Shown: positions 1 to 8,502 of the stretch, one piece after another
Position numbering within the stretch: the first letter of the stretch is position 1
Layout of the letters: every line of letters begins with the position of its first letter
NCBI RefSeq assembly: GCF_000069185.1
Contig: NC_010397.1
Coordinates: 4,960,001-5,024,000, forward strand
From: Mycobacteroides abscessus ATCC 19977
GTDB taxonomy: Bacteria > Actinomycetota > Actinomycetes > Mycobacteriales > Mycobacteriaceae
Length of the DNA stretch: 64,000 nucleotides
Direction: 5' to 3'
The notes under the pieces: model-generated
What the model saw: the letters and a program-made list of their open reading frames with translations, nothing else
Databases searched by the model: none
What the model was told of the DNA's origin: nothing
Translations under genes and position numbers: made by a program

Positions 1-426
1 CAGGCGGTCCTTGACTTCGTTCCACAAGTTGGCGCCCTGCAGCGAGCGTTCGGCGACCTCATCGAGGGCGCCGCTGTTGCGGACGCCCTGTAGGCGTAGA
101 CCCGCCACCACGTTGTCGCGGATCGACATGGTGGGGAACGGGTTTGGCCGCTGGAACACCATGCCGATGGTGCGGCGTACCCCCACCGCGTCGACACCGT
201 CGCCGTAGATGTCCTCGCCGTCGAGCAGCACCGAACCCTGCACCCGGGCTCCGGCGGTGACTTCATGCATCCGATTCAGGGACCGCAGCACCGTGGACTT
301 GCCGCAGCCTGATGGGCCGATGAATGCGGTCACGCTGCGCGGCGGCACCGACAAACCCACGTCGGCCACGGCGTGGAAGTCGCCATAGAAGATGTTGACG
401 TCTTTGAGGTCGAAACGTTTTGCCAT
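1..426 (-). CDS. pstB: Phosphate ABC transporter ATP-binding protein PstB (partial)
   Basis: ATPase of the high-affinity phosphate importer; it hydrolyses ATP on the cytoplasmic face of the PstC/PstA channel. The ATG is at 426 and the reading frame is open to the left edge, so about 142 N-terminal residues are present. The Walker A motif GPSGCGKST and the Q-loop region [13 protein letters not shown] are both visible and typical of PstB. It is the last gene of the pstSCAB operon and starts 17 nt after pstA ends. The signature motif, Walker B and the C-terminus lie outside the window. Confident family assignment. Confidence 0.95.
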   Translation of the reverse strand, partial: MAKRFDLKDVNIFYGDFHAVADVGLSVPPRSVTAFIGPSGCGKSTVLRSLNRMHEVTAGARVQGSVLLDGEDIYGDGVDAVGVRRTIGMVFQRPNPFPTMSIRDNVVAGLRLQGVRNSGALDEVAERSLQGANLWNEVKDRL

Positions 427-443
427 CTGAGGAAGTCCTGTCG

Positions 444-1343
444 TTAACGTTTGCGGGTCAGCAGGCGGGTGGCGACCGCGGCCAGGGCCATGAGAATGGC
501 GACCACGATGATCAAGGTCAGGGCCGCACCCCACACACGCATCTGGCCGGCGGGCTGTGGGTTGATCAGCTCGGTGTAGATCAGCAGCGGCAGCGAGGCC
601 ATGTTGCCTTCAAACACATCGAAGTTGATCGAGCGGGCATAGCCGACCAGTACCAGCACCGGGGCGGTCTCCCCGATGACGCGGGCCACCGACAGCAAGA
701 TGCCGCTGATGATTCCGGGCAGGGCGGTGGGCACCACCACTTTGACGATGGTCTTCCACTTCGCGATACCCAGCGCATAGCTGGCTTCCCGAAGTTCGTC
801 GGGCACCAGTTTGAGCATCTCTTCGGTGGAGCGCACCACCACCGGCAGCATCAGCAGCACCAGTGCCAGCGATACCGCCAGCGCGCTTTGCGGGAACCCT
901 AGGGTGGCGATCCACAACGCGAAGATGAACAGGGCCGCCACGATCGAGGGCACCCCCGCGAGCACGTCGACCATGAAGGTGGTCAGCTTCGCCAGCGTGC
1001 CGCGGCCGTACTCGACCAGATAGATCGCGGCCATCACACCCAGCGGGATCGCCAGTACCGCAGCGATACCGGCCTGCACCAGTGTCCCGTACAGGGCGTG
1101 GTAGATGCCGCCTGCGAACTCTTCGGGCAGCACGCCCTGCAGTGAACGGGTCCACCAGCCTGAGGTGGTCACTGCCTGCCATCCGCGTTCAAGGACGATG
1201 AACAGCACCCATGCCAGCGGTACCAGGGCGACCCCGAATGCGGTGGCGAACAGTGTTGTGGCCACCCGGTTCTTGATGCGCCGTACGGTGCTCACTGAAT
1301 GGAACGTCGAGGTTTTGATCGGTTCGTCCAGTGTGCTTGTCAT
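444..1343 (-). CDS. pstA: Phosphate ABC transporter permease PstA
   Basis: Inner-membrane permease subunit of the phosphate importer, 299 aa, which is normal for the family. After a short cytoplasmic N-terminus it has about six hydrophobic helices. The conserved permease loop toward the C-terminal half reads [17 protein letters not shown], the segment that contacts PstB. Its start overlaps the pstC stop by 4 nt, which implies translational coupling. Nothing in the sequence looks broken. Confidence 0.95.
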   Translation of the reverse strand: MTSTLDEPIKTSTFHSVSTVRRIKNRVATTLFATAFGVALVPLAWVLFIVLERGWQAVTTSGWWTRSLQGVLPEEFAGGIYHALYGTLVQAGIAAVLAIPLGVMAAIYLVEYGRGTLAKLTTFMVDVLAGVPSIVAALFIFALWIATLGFPQSALAVSLALVLLMLPVVVRSTEEMLKLVPDELREASYALGIAKWKTIVKVVVPTALPGIISGILLSVARVIGETAPVLVLVGYARSINFDVFEGNMASLPLLIYTELINPQPAGQMRVWGAALTLIIVVAILMALAAVATRLLTRKR

Positions 1344-2395
1344 CCGTTGACCTTTCCGCCGGCGATTGCGCGGGCTGCGGCGTTGACCACGAAGGTCAGC
1401 GCGAACAGCACGAATCCGGCGGCGATGTAGGCGCCGGTGGGCAGTGGGGCACTGAATTCTGCTGCCGCCGAGGCGATTTTGGAGGCGAACGTGTAGCCGC
1501 CGTCAAACAGTGACCAGGTGCCTGGCTGTGCCGCCGAACGCAGAATGATCAGCACCGCCACCGTCTCGCCCAGGGCGCGCCCCAGTCCCAGCATCGAGGC
1601 GGCGATGACGCCGCTGCGCCCATAGGGCAGCACCGTCATGCGCACGACTTCCCATTTGGTGGCGCCCAGGGCTTGAGCGGCCTCGATCTGCGCGGTCGGA
1701 GTTTGGCGGAACACCTCACGGCTGACCGAGGTGATGATCGGCAAGATCATGACCGCCAGCACCACTCCGGCGGTGAAGATGGTGCCGCCGCCGGCCAGGG
1801 ACACGTTTCCCTGATCGAACAGGAACAGCCAGCCCAGGGTGCTGTTGAGGAACGCCGCGACGGGTTCGAGCCAGTTGGCGAGAACCAGGATTCCCCAGAG
1901 CCCAAAGATGATTGAGGGCACCGCCGCCAAGAGGTCGACCAGCGCGGCGAAGGGGCGCGCCAGCCGCGTCGGCACGTAGTGCGTGAGGAACAAGGCGATC
2001 CCGATGGCCACGGGTACCGCGATCACCAAGGCGAAGACGGCGCTGAGCACCGTCACCATGAACAGATCACGAATGCCGAACCGCAGATTGTTCTCGTCGG
2101 TGGTGCTGAACTCTGCGCTGGTGAGGAAATTGGCGTTGTCGGCAAGAAGTGAGGGCACCGCACGGATCAGCAGGAAGATCGCGATCAGGGCGATGGCCGA
2201 CACGATCGTGGCGCCGGCCGCGGTGGCCAGGCCTTTGAACAGCTGCTCGCCCCAGCGGCCTGAGCCGGGACGGATCGCGCTGGGCGGCGGGGAGAATGTG
2301 GGCTGATCAGCCATGGCAGGTTTCTGTCCCCGTGCGGGTGCCGCGGTTGGCGGCACCCGCACGGATGTGGAGAGGTTGGGCTCGGGCACCATCAT
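1340..2395 (-). CDS. pstC: Phosphate ABC transporter permease PstC
   Basis: Second permease subunit of the phosphate importer, 351 aa from the first ATG. A proline-rich, poorly conserved N-terminus of about 50 residues precedes the first membrane helix, so the real start may be an internal ATG near 2314 (MADQPTF). The permease loop is [18 protein letters not shown], followed by the [20 protein letters not shown] segment characteristic of PstC. It begins 9 nt after pstS ends and overlaps pstA by 4 nt. Confidence 0.95.
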   Translation of the reverse strand: MMVPEPNLSTSVRVPPTAAPARGQKPAMADQPTFSPPPSAIRPGSGRWGEQLFKGLATAAGATIVSAIALIAIFLLIRAVPSLLADNANFLTSAEFSTTDENNLRFGIRDLFMVTVLSAVFALVIAVPVAIGIALFLTHYVPTRLARPFAALVDLLAAVPSIIFGLWGILVLANWLEPVAAFLNSTLGWLFLFDQGNVSLAGGGTIFTAGVVLAVMILPIITSVSREVFRQTPTAQIEAAQALGATKWEVVRMTVLPYGRSGVIAASMLGLGRALGETVAVLIILRSAAQPGTWSLFDGGYTFASKIASAAAEFSAPLPTGAYIAAGFVLFALTFVVNAAARAIAGGKVNG

Positions 2396-2404
2396 TGGTC
2401 CAGA

Positions 2405-3523
2405 TCAAGCGATCGCGCCGACGGCATCGGAAAGCTTCGATCCGAAAGCGTCCGGCAGGGGGATGTAGCCGTTATCGGACAGTCCCTTTTGGCCGGGCCC
2501 GATGGTCGACTTCAGGAACGCCTTGACGGCGGTGGCCGTGTCGGCGTCGGGGTACTTCGAGCACACAATCTCGTAGGTGGCCAACACAATCGGGTAGGCC
2601 CCCGCCTGGGTCGGCTTGTAGAACGAGGTGGTGTCCAGAACCAGATCGTGGCCTTCGCCCTTGATGGTGGCCCCGGCGATGGTCTTGCCGACGGTGTCGA
2701 CGCTGATTTCCACCGGGTCAGGTCCGGCCGAGGTCACGATCTTGGCGACCGACAGGTTCTGGGCCTTGGCGAACGACCATTCGTTGTAGGTGATGGCTCC
2801 GGGGGTGTTCTTGATGGCAGCCGAAGTGCCTTCATTGCCCTTGGCGCCCTCACCGACACCGCCGTTGAATGCCTTGCCGGCACCCTTGGCCCAGGCGCCC
2901 TCGGAGGCGCCGTTGAGGTACTTCTGGAAGTTGTCGGTGGTTCCCGACTCGTCGCTGCGGAACACCACATGGATCGGTTCGGCCGGCAGCGAGGCGCCGG
3001 GGTTAAGGGCCGCCAGCGCCGGGTCGTTCCATGTGGTGATCGCACCGTTGAAGATCTTGGCTGCGGTCGGCCCGTCCAGGACCAGTGCGTCTACCCCGGC
3101 CAGGTTGTAGGTGACTGCCAGCGGGCCGAACACTACCGGCAAGTTCCATGCCGGTGAGCCGCAGCGCTGCACGGCCTTGTCGTACTCGCCCTTGTCCTTG
3201 CTCAGCGGCGAGTCTGAGCCACCGATATCGGTCTGCTTGCCCAGGAACTCGCTGACTCCCGCGCCGGACCCGTTGGAGGTGTAGTTGAGGGTGTAGCCCG
3301 AACATGCCTGCTCATAGGCGTTCACAAACCGGGTCATCGCGTTGGCCTGGGCGGTCGAGCCGCTGGCCTTCAGTGACTTCTTGCCACCACAGGACACCCC
3401 TGCTGGGTCACCGGACCCGCTGCCCGATGAACCGGAGGCATTGTTGTCGCTGCCGCATGCCGAGAGCACCAGCGCACCTGATGCCACCAGAGTCAGCACG
3501 GCGCCGAAACGGTTGAGTTTCAC
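2405..3523 (-). CDS. pstS: Periplasmic phosphate-binding lipoprotein PstS
   Basis: Substrate-binding lipoprotein that captures phosphate and hands it to PstC/PstA. I place the start at the GTG at 3523 (372 aa) because GAGGAG sits just upstream and the product then begins with a signal peptide ending in the lipobox LVLSAC; the frame stays open further upstream to 3745 without signal features. Phosphate-pocket motifs are visible: [12 protein letters not shown] near the N-terminus, [12 protein letters not shown], and [16 protein letters not shown] in the middle. It closely resembles the remembered M. smegmatis PstS. First gene of the operon; a PHO-box-like repeat lies about 125 nt upstream. Confidence 0.93.
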   Translation of the reverse strand: MKLNRFGAVLTLVASGALVLSACGSDNNASGSSGSGSGDPAGVSCGGKKSLKASGSTAQANAMTRFVNAYEQACSGYTLNYTSNGSGAGVSEFLGKQTDIGGSDSPLSKDKGEYDKAVQRCGSPAWNLPVVFGPLAVTYNLAGVDALVLDGPTAAKIFNGAITTWNDPALAALNPGASLPAEPIHVVFRSDESGTTDNFQKYLNGASEGAWAKGAGKAFNGGVGEGAKGNEGTSAAIKNTPGAITYNEWSFAKAQNLSVAKIVTSAGPDPVEISVDTVGKTIAGATIKGEGHDLVLDTTSFYKPTQAGAYPIVLATYEIVCSKYPDADTATAVKAFLKSTIGPGQKGLSDNGYIPLPDAFGSKLSDAVGAIA

Positions 3524-3648
3524 GAAGCTCCTCGAAAGGTTGAGGGTGGCCCAAACGCCACCAGGTCGGCAAGTCAATACAACAGGATTCATTGAGTAAT
3601 TCCGGTTGTGGCCTAAACCTAAGGTCAGAGCGTTAACTCGCAACACTT

Positions 3649-3670
3649 TCAAGATGAATGCAGGATGAAC
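3649..3670 (-). promoter_or_regulatory. PHO-box-like direct repeat upstream of pstS
   Basis: On the minus strand two 11-nt units, GTTCATCCTGC and ATTCATCTTGA, lie head to tail. This is the arrangement of actinobacterial PHO boxes (11-nt direct repeats with a GTTCAyC core) bound by PhoP/RegX3-type response regulators under phosphate limitation. It lies about 125 nt upstream of the pstS GTG. SenX3-RegX3 control is inferred. Confidence 0.55.
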
Positions 3671-3801
3671 CACCGTTCGCGGATGCTTGGCATAACCTGC
3701 GGTAACTAAGCACGCGTCGCACAATAGAGATTTCAGATAGCTCAAGTAACAATGAGGGAATTCGAAGCGAGTGGCAGAGATCTGCCGAGCGACCGGTGGT
3801 C

Positions 3802-3825
3802 GCTTCCGGGGAGCGCTCCGGAAGC
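3802..3825 (-). terminator. Hairpin terminator after the metal ATPase gene
   Basis: GCTTCCGG and CCGGAAGC form a perfect 8-bp stem around an 8-nt loop about 95 nt past the ATPase stop codon. A second small hairpin, GCGACC/GGTCGC, abuts it at 3789-3803. No U-tract follows, as is usual for mycobacterial terminators. Confidence 0.5.
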
Positions 3826-3919
3826 ACGCACATACACGCCCGCCATGCAGGGGTGCATTTCACGATGATCGTTGACAGTTTGCAGCGCTACCGACGCGAG
3901 GGACGCTGGGCTGGTGACC

Positions 3920-5881
3920 TCATTCCTGCTGAGCTAGCTGTGCTGCAGGAGTGTTCGCGTGTTCGGGAGCGGTCAACGGTTGGGTGCGTCCGGCGCGTAC
4001 ACCGTTGGCGATGACAACAATTTCAGCCAGCTCGTGCACGGCCACTACCGCCGCCAGGCCCAATATCCCCAACAGAGCCAGCGGGATCAGGACAGCGATC
4101 AGTGCCAGAGACAGGCCTACGTTTTGCAGCATGATGGTCCGGGCCCGCCGGGCATGAGCCAGCGCCTGGGTGAGGTGGCGCAGGTCTTCGCCCATCAGAG
4201 CTACGTCGGCGGTTTCGATGGCCACGTCGGTGCCCATAGCGCCCATGGCGATGCCGAGGTCGGCGGTGGCCAGAGCGGGTGCGTCGTTGACGCCGTCACC
4301 GACCATGGCGGTCGGATGTTGTTGGCGCAGTTCGGTGATGATGCGGGCTTTGTCTTCGGGTCGCAGGTCGGCGTGCACGGTGTCGATGCCGACCTGGCGG
4401 GCCAGCGTGGTGGCGGTGGCGGCGTTGTCGCCGGTGAGCATTGCCACCCGGTATCCGCTGCGGTGCAATGCTGCGATGACGTGGGCGGCTTCGGGGCGCA
4501 GTTCATCGCGCACCGCGATCGCCCCCAGCAGCTGGCCGTCTTCTTCGACCAGGACGGCGGTGGCTCCGCCCTGCTGCATGCGCGCCACATCGGGGGCCAG
4601 CGAGCCCGGATCGATCCAGCCGGGCCGCCCCAGCCGCAATGTGTGTCCGCCGCGGCGGCCGGTCAGCCCGGCGCTAGTGACCGCTTCTACGTCGTCGGCC
4701 GGGTCGACGGAGCCGGCCGCCGCCAGGATCGCCGCCGCCAAGGGGTGCTCGCTGCGGGACTCTAATGCTGCTGCGGCAGAAAGGACTCGTTCACCGGTGG
4801 CTCCGGCGGTGGCGGCGACTTCGATGACGGTGGGCCGGTTGGCGGTGAGGGTGCCGGTCTTATCCAGCGCGATGGTGCGCACAACGCCGAGGGCTTCCAG
4901 GGCGGCGCCGCCTTTGACCAGCACGCCGAGCTTGGAGGCCGCCCCGATTGCGGCGACCACGGTCACTGGCACCGAAATCGCCAGTGCGCACGGGGATGCG
5001 GCCACCAGCACCACCAGGGCCCGCTCGATCCACACCAACGGATCCCCGAACACCGAACCCAGCACGGCGATCGCGGCGGCGGTGATCATGATCGCGGGCA
5101 CTAGCGGTTTGGCGATCCGGTCGGCCAGGCGCTGACTGGCACCCTTGCGGGATTGTTCGGCTTCCACGATCGCCACGATGCGGGCCAGCGAGTTATCGGC
5201 CGCCGTAGCGCTAACGCGCACCTGCAGAACCCCGTTGCCGTTGATCGAGCCGGCGAAAACCTCATCGCCTGGCCCGGCTTCTACCGGCACCGATTCGCCG
5301 GTGATAGCCGAGGTGTTCAGCGCGGTGCGGCCCGCCGTGATGGTGCCGTCGGTGGCCACTCGCTCCCCGGGGCGCACCAACATGGTGTCACCGACCTGCA
5401 ATTCTGTTGCGGTAATGGTTGTTTCGGTGCCATCGCGCAGGACGGTGGCCTCTTCGGGCGCCAGAGATAGCAGCGCTCGCAGACCGCGGCGGGTGCGCGC
5501 GAGCGCGTACTCTTCCAGGCCCTCGCTGATGGAGAACAGGAACGCCAGCATCGCCGCCTCGCCGACTTCACCGAGGATCACCGCCCCGATCGCGGCGATC
5601 GTCATCAGGGTGCCCACACCGATCTTGCCGCGGGCCAGGCGGCGCAGCGTAGAGGGCACGAACGTGTAGGCGCCGATCGCCAACGCCGCCGCATACAAAC
5701 CGATTTCGACCGGGTGTGACCCGCCGGTCCAACCCACCACGTATCCAGCCAGCAGCACCACCCCGGCGACCGCGGCGAACCGCAGTTCGCTAACCTCCCA
5801 CAGCCGTTCGGGCTCACGCTCACCGTCGACCTCGTCTCCGGTGGCCGGTTCGTCGTGGCCGCAGCCGCACGCATCACTCAC
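3920..5881 (-). CDS. ctpG: Heavy-metal P1B-type ATPase, CtpG-like
   Basis: Inner-membrane metal efflux ATPase, 653 aa. I take the GTG at 5881, which overlaps the TGA of the upstream sensor gene, rather than the longer open frame to 5938. Visible parts: a short Cys/His N-terminus (CGCGHDE), actuator loop with ITGESVPV, membrane motif SPCALAIS, phosphorylation site DKTGTLT, and hinge GDGVNDAPAL. The sequence parallels my memory of M. tuberculosis CtpG, but without CtpG's long N-terminal metal-binding-like region, and with SPC where CtpG has APC and most Cd/Zn pumps have CPC. Pairing with a CmtR-like sensor suggests Cd/Pb (possibly Zn/Co) export; the ion is inferred. Confidence 0.9.
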   Translation of the reverse strand: MSDACGCGHDEPATGDEVDGEREPERLWEVSELRFAAVAGVVLLAGYVVGWTGGSHPVEIGLYAAALAIGAYTFVPSTLRRLARGKIGVGTLMTIAAIGAVILGEVGEAAMLAFLFSISEGLEEYALARTRRGLRALLSLAPEEATVLRDGTETTITATELQVGDTMLVRPGERVATDGTITAGRTALNTSAITGESVPVEAGPGDEVFAGSINGNGVLQVRVSATAADNSLARIVAIVEAEQSRKGASQRLADRIAKPLVPAIMITAAAIAVLGSVFGDPLVWIERALVVLVAASPCALAISVPVTVVAAIGAASKLGVLVKGGAALEALGVVRTIALDKTGTLTANRPTVIEVAATAGATGERVLSAAAALESRSEHPLAAAILAAAGSVDPADDVEAVTSAGLTGRRGGHTLRLGRPGWIDPGSLAPDVARMQQGGATAVLVEEDGQLLGAIAVRDELRPEAAHVIAALHRSGYRVAMLTGDNAATATTLARQVGIDTVHADLRPEDKARIITELRQQHPTAMVGDGVNDAPALATADLGIAMGAMGTDVAIETADVALMGEDLRHLTQALAHARRARTIMLQNVGLSLALIAVLIPLALLGILGLAAVVAVHELAEIVVIANGVRAGRTQPLTAPEHANTPAAQLAQQE

Positions 5882-6267
5882 CGCACTACCTTCCGCTTTG
5901 TTTCCGGGTGGCCGTCTGGATGGCCATAGTTCGGGCACAGCGCCACCGCGTTCCCGGTGGCGGCCAGCAAGTCCTCGGCTGCGGTGAACACCGCCAGCAC
6001 CTCAGGGCGGGCCAGCCGGTACACCGAGGAACGCCCCTGCGGGCGGTAGTCGACCAGCCCACACTCACGCAGGCACCCCAGGTGCGCCGACACCGTCGAT
6101 TGGGCCAGACCCAACTCGCCGGTCAGATCCACCACCCGCGCCTCACCGCAGGCCAGGCGCCGCAGAATCGCCAGCCGCGTCTCGTCCGAAAGGCTATGGA
6201 ACAGCGCCGATGCGGCCTGCAACGACACGGGCGCGAAAGACTGCACCACCGATCCTTTGATCGTCAT
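5878..6267 (-). CDS. ArsR/SmtB-family metal sensor, CmtR-like
   Basis: Winged-helix repressor, 129 aa, expected to release DNA on binding metal. The HTH core reads LGLAQSTVSAHLGCLRECG. Cys65 and Cys69 sit in the recognition helix and Cys111 in the C-terminal tail, the same layout as the Cd/Pb ligands Cys57, Cys61 and Cys102 of M. tuberculosis CmtR. The tail also has several His residues (YGHPDGH). It lies directly upstream of, and overlaps, the CtpG-like ATPase gene, matching the cmtR-ctpG pairing. The start codon lies inside a perfect palindrome, and a TATCAT -10-like hexamer 6 nt ahead suggests a leaderless, self-repressed message. Confidence 0.88.
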   Translation of the reverse strand: MTIKGSVVQSFAPVSLQAASALFHSLSDETRLAILRRLACGEARVVDLTGELGLAQSTVSAHLGCLRECGLVDYRPQGRSSVYRLARPEVLAVFTAAEDLLAATGNAVALCPNYGHPDGHPETKRKVVR

Positions 6268-6275
6268 ATGACGAT
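6260..6275 (-). promoter_or_regulatory. Palindromic operator over the ArsR-family start codon
   Basis: ATCGTCATATGACGAT is a perfect 16-bp palindrome containing the ATG of the CmtR-like gene (6267-6265). On the minus strand TATCAT lies just upstream as a possible -10 element. A bound repressor would cover the transcription start. Inferred autoregulatory site. Confidence 0.55.
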
Positions 6276-6351
6276 GATAGCGGTCGGCGGCGATTCAATG
6301 TGGTGTTCGACCTCCGCATTTGCGAGGGCAGCTGCGTCGGCGCTTTGCGTT

Positions 6352-6696
6352 CTAGCATCTGATCTCGACCCGCATGGTGCGGATGATCAGCTGCGTTCCC
6401 ACGGCGTTGGGGCGCCGTGTGGGTTTGGGGTTCTGGACCCGTGGACGTGTCCACCAGTACTGGGCCTGTATTTCCCGTACCGAGGTGACCGTGCACATTT
6501 GTAGTGGCTTGTTTCCGGTACGGCTGACGATGACGGTGTCGCCTTGGCGCTCGAGCATGGCGATGACCTCTAGGGCGTTCGGTGTGCCGGTGGGCCCGGC
6601 GAGCGCGGTCGGCGATGCAGTGATGGCGAGCGCCGCTGCGCCGATGAGAGCTGCTGCGGTGAACCTGGTACGACGAATAAAGGTGGTGTTTAGCAT
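6352..6696 (-). CDS. Small secreted protein of unknown function
   Basis: 114 aa with a clear Sec signal peptide: basic N-region (RRTRF), hydrophobic core rich in Ala, and a cleavage-like site around TALAGP. The mature part is about 80 aa with two Cys near its middle and end (LQMCTVTSV and EIRC), which could form a disulfide. It resembles small exported mycobacterial proteins of unknown role. It lies between two metal-responsive gene sets, with 84 bp to the CmtR-like gene on the same strand. No function is assigned. Confidence 0.7.
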   Translation of the reverse strand: MLNTTFIRRTRFTAAALIGAAALAITASPTALAGPTGTPNALEVIAMLERQGDTVIVSRTGNKPLQMCTVTSVREIQAQYWWTRPRVQNPKPTRRPNAVGTQLIIRTMRVEIRC

Positions 6697-6791
6697 GGGA
6701 TTTCCCTACGTGTGATTGCCGCGTCAATGGCGGCGTGTGACGGTGGCGTGTGGGGGCCTCTCCCGCTGAGCGCGGCGACCCGGCGCCGCCG

Positions 6792-7169
6792 TCAGCGCCG
6801 GATAACGCAGAGGCGATACATCAGCGCGCCGCCGCCCTGCGCCGGGCGTGGCGGGGCTCGCAGCCCCGGAGTTTCCAACGGGCGATACGACGCCGACGAC
6901 GCCAATGTCAGGTCAGATACCGACCAGATGCCGCTACCGTCGCCGACGATGGCGACGGAGGCAGCGGGCAGGCAATGCATTGATGAGTGCTCCGACCCCA
7001 TCCCGGGGTAATCCGCATCGCCGCTGACAGCGGCAGCTATAGGGGCTCCCAGTTGCACCGCGCCTGCAGTGAGCAAGGGGACTTGTACGGAGCCCGAGCA
7101 GTGCAGTACTGCCATGGCTGCGAGGCCGGCTGCCAGCAGTGCGGCGAGCCGCCTCATCCGATGCCGCAT
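6792..7169 (-). CDS. LpqS-like copper-regulon secreted/lipoprotein
   Basis: 125 aa from the ATG at 7169, preceded by AGGGCGG; a GTG at 7196 behind AGGGTGAGG is an alternative. The N-terminus has an arginine-rich start, a hydrophobic stretch and a Cys (AVLHCSG). The body has His/Met/Cys spacing (MGSEHSSMHCLP), and the C-terminus ends in RLCVIRR, like the remembered end of M. tuberculosis LpqS (RFCLARR), a RicR-regulated copper-induced protein. It is divergent from the MPT63-like gene and shares its palindromic operator. A role at the cell surface in copper handling is inferred from the family and the Met/His content. Confidence 0.65.
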   Translation of the reverse strand: MRHRMRRLAALLAAGLAAMAVLHCSGSVQVPLLTAGAVQLGAPIAAAVSGDADYPGMGSEHSSMHCLPAASVAIVGDGSGIWSVSDLTLASSASYRPLETPGLRAPPRPAQGGGALMYRLCVIRR

Positions 7170-7209
7170 CTGACCGCCCTGCCACTGCGTCGTCACAACC
7201 CTCACCCTT

Positions 7210-7241
7210 GATCTACTATCTAGGTACGTAGATAGTAGATC
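7210..7241. promoter_or_regulatory. 32-bp palindromic operator between LpqS-like and MPT63-like genes
   Basis: GATCTACTATCTA pairs with TAGATAGTAGATC around a GGTACG centre, giving an almost perfect 32-bp palindrome. It lies in the divergent promoter region, 41 nt from the LpqS-like ATG. It shares the TACGTA core with the site before the BlaI-type gene at 8067-8090, so the same repressor probably binds both. Confidence 0.65.
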
Positions 7242-7254
7242 AGCATACGATCGA

Positions 7255-7275
7255 TTTACGTAGCAAGTACGTAGA
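7255..7275 (+). promoter_or_regulatory. Two further TACGTA half-sites before the MPT63-like gene
   Basis: TTTACGTA and AGTACGTAG occur 11 bp apart, between the 32-bp palindrome and the MPT63-like start at 7307. They repeat the core of the BlaI-type operators and probably give additional, weaker repressor binding. Inferred. Confidence 0.4.
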
Positions 7276-7306
7276 AAACCGAGTTGCATTGAAAGGGGTT
7301 GTGCAC

Positions 7307-7906
7307 GTGCGTGTATTGCGAATGATCATGATGGCCGCCGCGGCGGTATTGGCGATGTTGGCGGTCAGCGTTCCGTTGGCCAATGCAGCCAAGAATGACT
7401 GTCCGCACAAGATGGGGTCACATCAGCGGCTCAGCGATGCCGACGGCGCGGTGGTGCAGGAATGGACCATCAGCGGGCTGCGCAAGAGCACTGATGGCGT
7501 CCCGGGTTATCCGGTGGCGGGACAGCTTTGGGAGGCAACCGCATCGGTGCACGCGGTCACCGGGTCGGTGACCCCGCTCATCCCGAATTTGGGCGCGGTC
7601 TCCGGTTCGCAAGAGCGCTACCCGGCGTTGTGGCAGGTGGCCAGCCCGTACGGGATCCCCGCCGCCACGATCGCCCAGGGGCACACCGCCACTGGCAAGG
7701 TGTACTTCGATGTCACCGGCGAAGCGCCGGCAATGGTGACCTATCAGGGCGGGGGCGGTTCGATGGCCGCGCTCATGTGGTGCGATGAGGCGGCGATGAA
7801 AACGATGATGGCCGCGATGAAGTCCGCTCCGGATGCCGACTGCCCTTGCTGCGCCGACATGCCCGCCGCCAAGGGCGGCGACGACTGCTGCGCCGACAAG
7901 CCTTAG
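7307..7906 (+). CDS. MPT63-like (DUF1942) secreted protein with Cys-rich tail
   Basis: 199 aa from the GTG at 7307, chosen because AAAGGGG lies 8 nt upstream and a clean signal peptide follows (cleavage near ANAA). The central region carries MPT63 family sequence: VPGYPVAGQLWEATA, GSVTP, and TGKVYFDVTGEAP, an immunoglobulin-like fold. Unlike MPT63, which ends shortly after this domain, the protein continues about 45 residues with six Cys (one single, CPCC, and CC) and several Met. That tail looks like a soft-metal binding motif. The gene lies under TACGTA operators next to a BlaI/M56 pair and an LpqS-like gene, so copper or another soft metal is the likely signal. Function inferred. Confidence 0.82.
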   Translation: MRVLRMIMMAAAAVLAMLAVSVPLANAAKNDCPHKMGSHQRLSDADGAVVQEWTISGLRKSTDGVPGYPVAGQLWEATASVHAVTGSVTPLIPNLGAVSGSQERYPALWQVASPYGIPAATIAQGHTATGKVYFDVTGEAPAMVTYQGGGGSMAALMWCDEAAMKTMMAAMKSAPDADCPCCADMPAAKGGDDCCADKP

Positions 7907-8066
7907 GAACCAAAAGAATTGACCCGCGCGGGGCAGGCGATGTGCCACAACGGCGTACCAGCATCGCCTGTCCCGCACCGCAGCCATGTGCATGGGTGGG
8001 ACAGCTATGCACATACGGGCGCCACGGCTGCTTGACTGACCGCCAGCACAGACCGGTCGGCAGTAT

Positions 8067-8090
8067 TACTGTTTACGTACGTAGACAGTA
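8067..8090. promoter_or_regulatory. 24-bp palindromic operator upstream of the BlaI-type gene
   Basis: TACTGT and ACAGTA flank a TACGTACGTA centre, forming a near-perfect 24-bp palindrome 29 nt before the GTG of the BlaI-type repressor. BlaI/MecI/CopY repressors bind TACA-N-TGTA-type dyads, so this is the probable autoregulatory site. Confidence 0.65.
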
Positions 8091-8118
8091 AGAAATTTAC
8101 GGCTAGGAGACGCAAGCG

Positions 8119-8502
8119 GTGGGTAGCCGAGGTTTTGGTGAGCTGGAAGCGGTGGTGATGGACCGCGTGTGGAGTCGCGGCGATGAGACCGCGACCACGG
8201 TGCGGGAGGTGTTCGATGAGCTGGCCGCCGAACGCGATATCGCCTACACCACCGTGATGTCCACGATGGACAACCTGCACACCAAGGGCTGGCTGGAGCG
8301 CGAGCGTGAGGGCAAGGCCTACCGGTACTGGGCGGCCCTGACCCGCGAGCAGCACAGCGCCCGCCTGATGCGCGAGGCACTCAGCGGCGGCGGGAGCCCA
8401 GAGCTGGTGCTCACCCACTTCCTGGAGCAGATCAGCGCCGAAGAATCGGAGCGGCTGCGGGCCGTGTTGCGTCGACCGGCAAAACGGGCCCGCACGAAAT
8501 GA
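8119..8502 (+). CDS. BlaI/MecI/CopY-family transcriptional repressor
   Basis: 127 aa, GTG start with AGGAG 9 nt upstream. The N-terminal winged helix has the family hallmarks: LEAVVMDRVWSRG, then TVREVFDEL, the recognition helix AYTTVMSTMDNLHTKGWL and wing EREREGKAYRYWA. The C-terminal part is the dimerisation region. It overlaps the downstream membrane peptidase gene by 4 nt, the classic blaI-blaR1 arrangement also seen in mycobacteria. Given the neighbours, it probably controls a metal-responsive regulon including the LpqS-like and MPT63-like genes rather than a beta-lactamase. Confidence 0.9.
   Translation: MGSRGFGELEAVVMDRVWSRGDETATTVREVFDELAAERDIAYTTVMSTMDNLHTKGWLEREREGKAYRYWAALTREQHSARLMREALSGGGSPELVLTHFLEQISAEESERLRAVLRRPAKRARTK

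Larger units (their letters stand above)
3524..3919. other. Intergenic region between pstS and the metal ATPase gene
   Basis: This 396-bp stretch separates the pstS 5' end from the 3' end of the P-type ATPase gene. It carries the pstS promoter region with the PHO-box-like repeat, and a strong hairpin that should end ATPase transcription. Short open frames here (for example 3633-3863, minus) have atypical composition and no recognisable domain, and I do not call them genes. I looked here for a Tn7-like left end and found none. Confidence 0.6.

Noticed and set aside
3633..3863. Small minus-strand frame upstream of pstS
   Set aside because: Covers the pstS promoter and the ATPase terminator, no start site and no recognisable protein.
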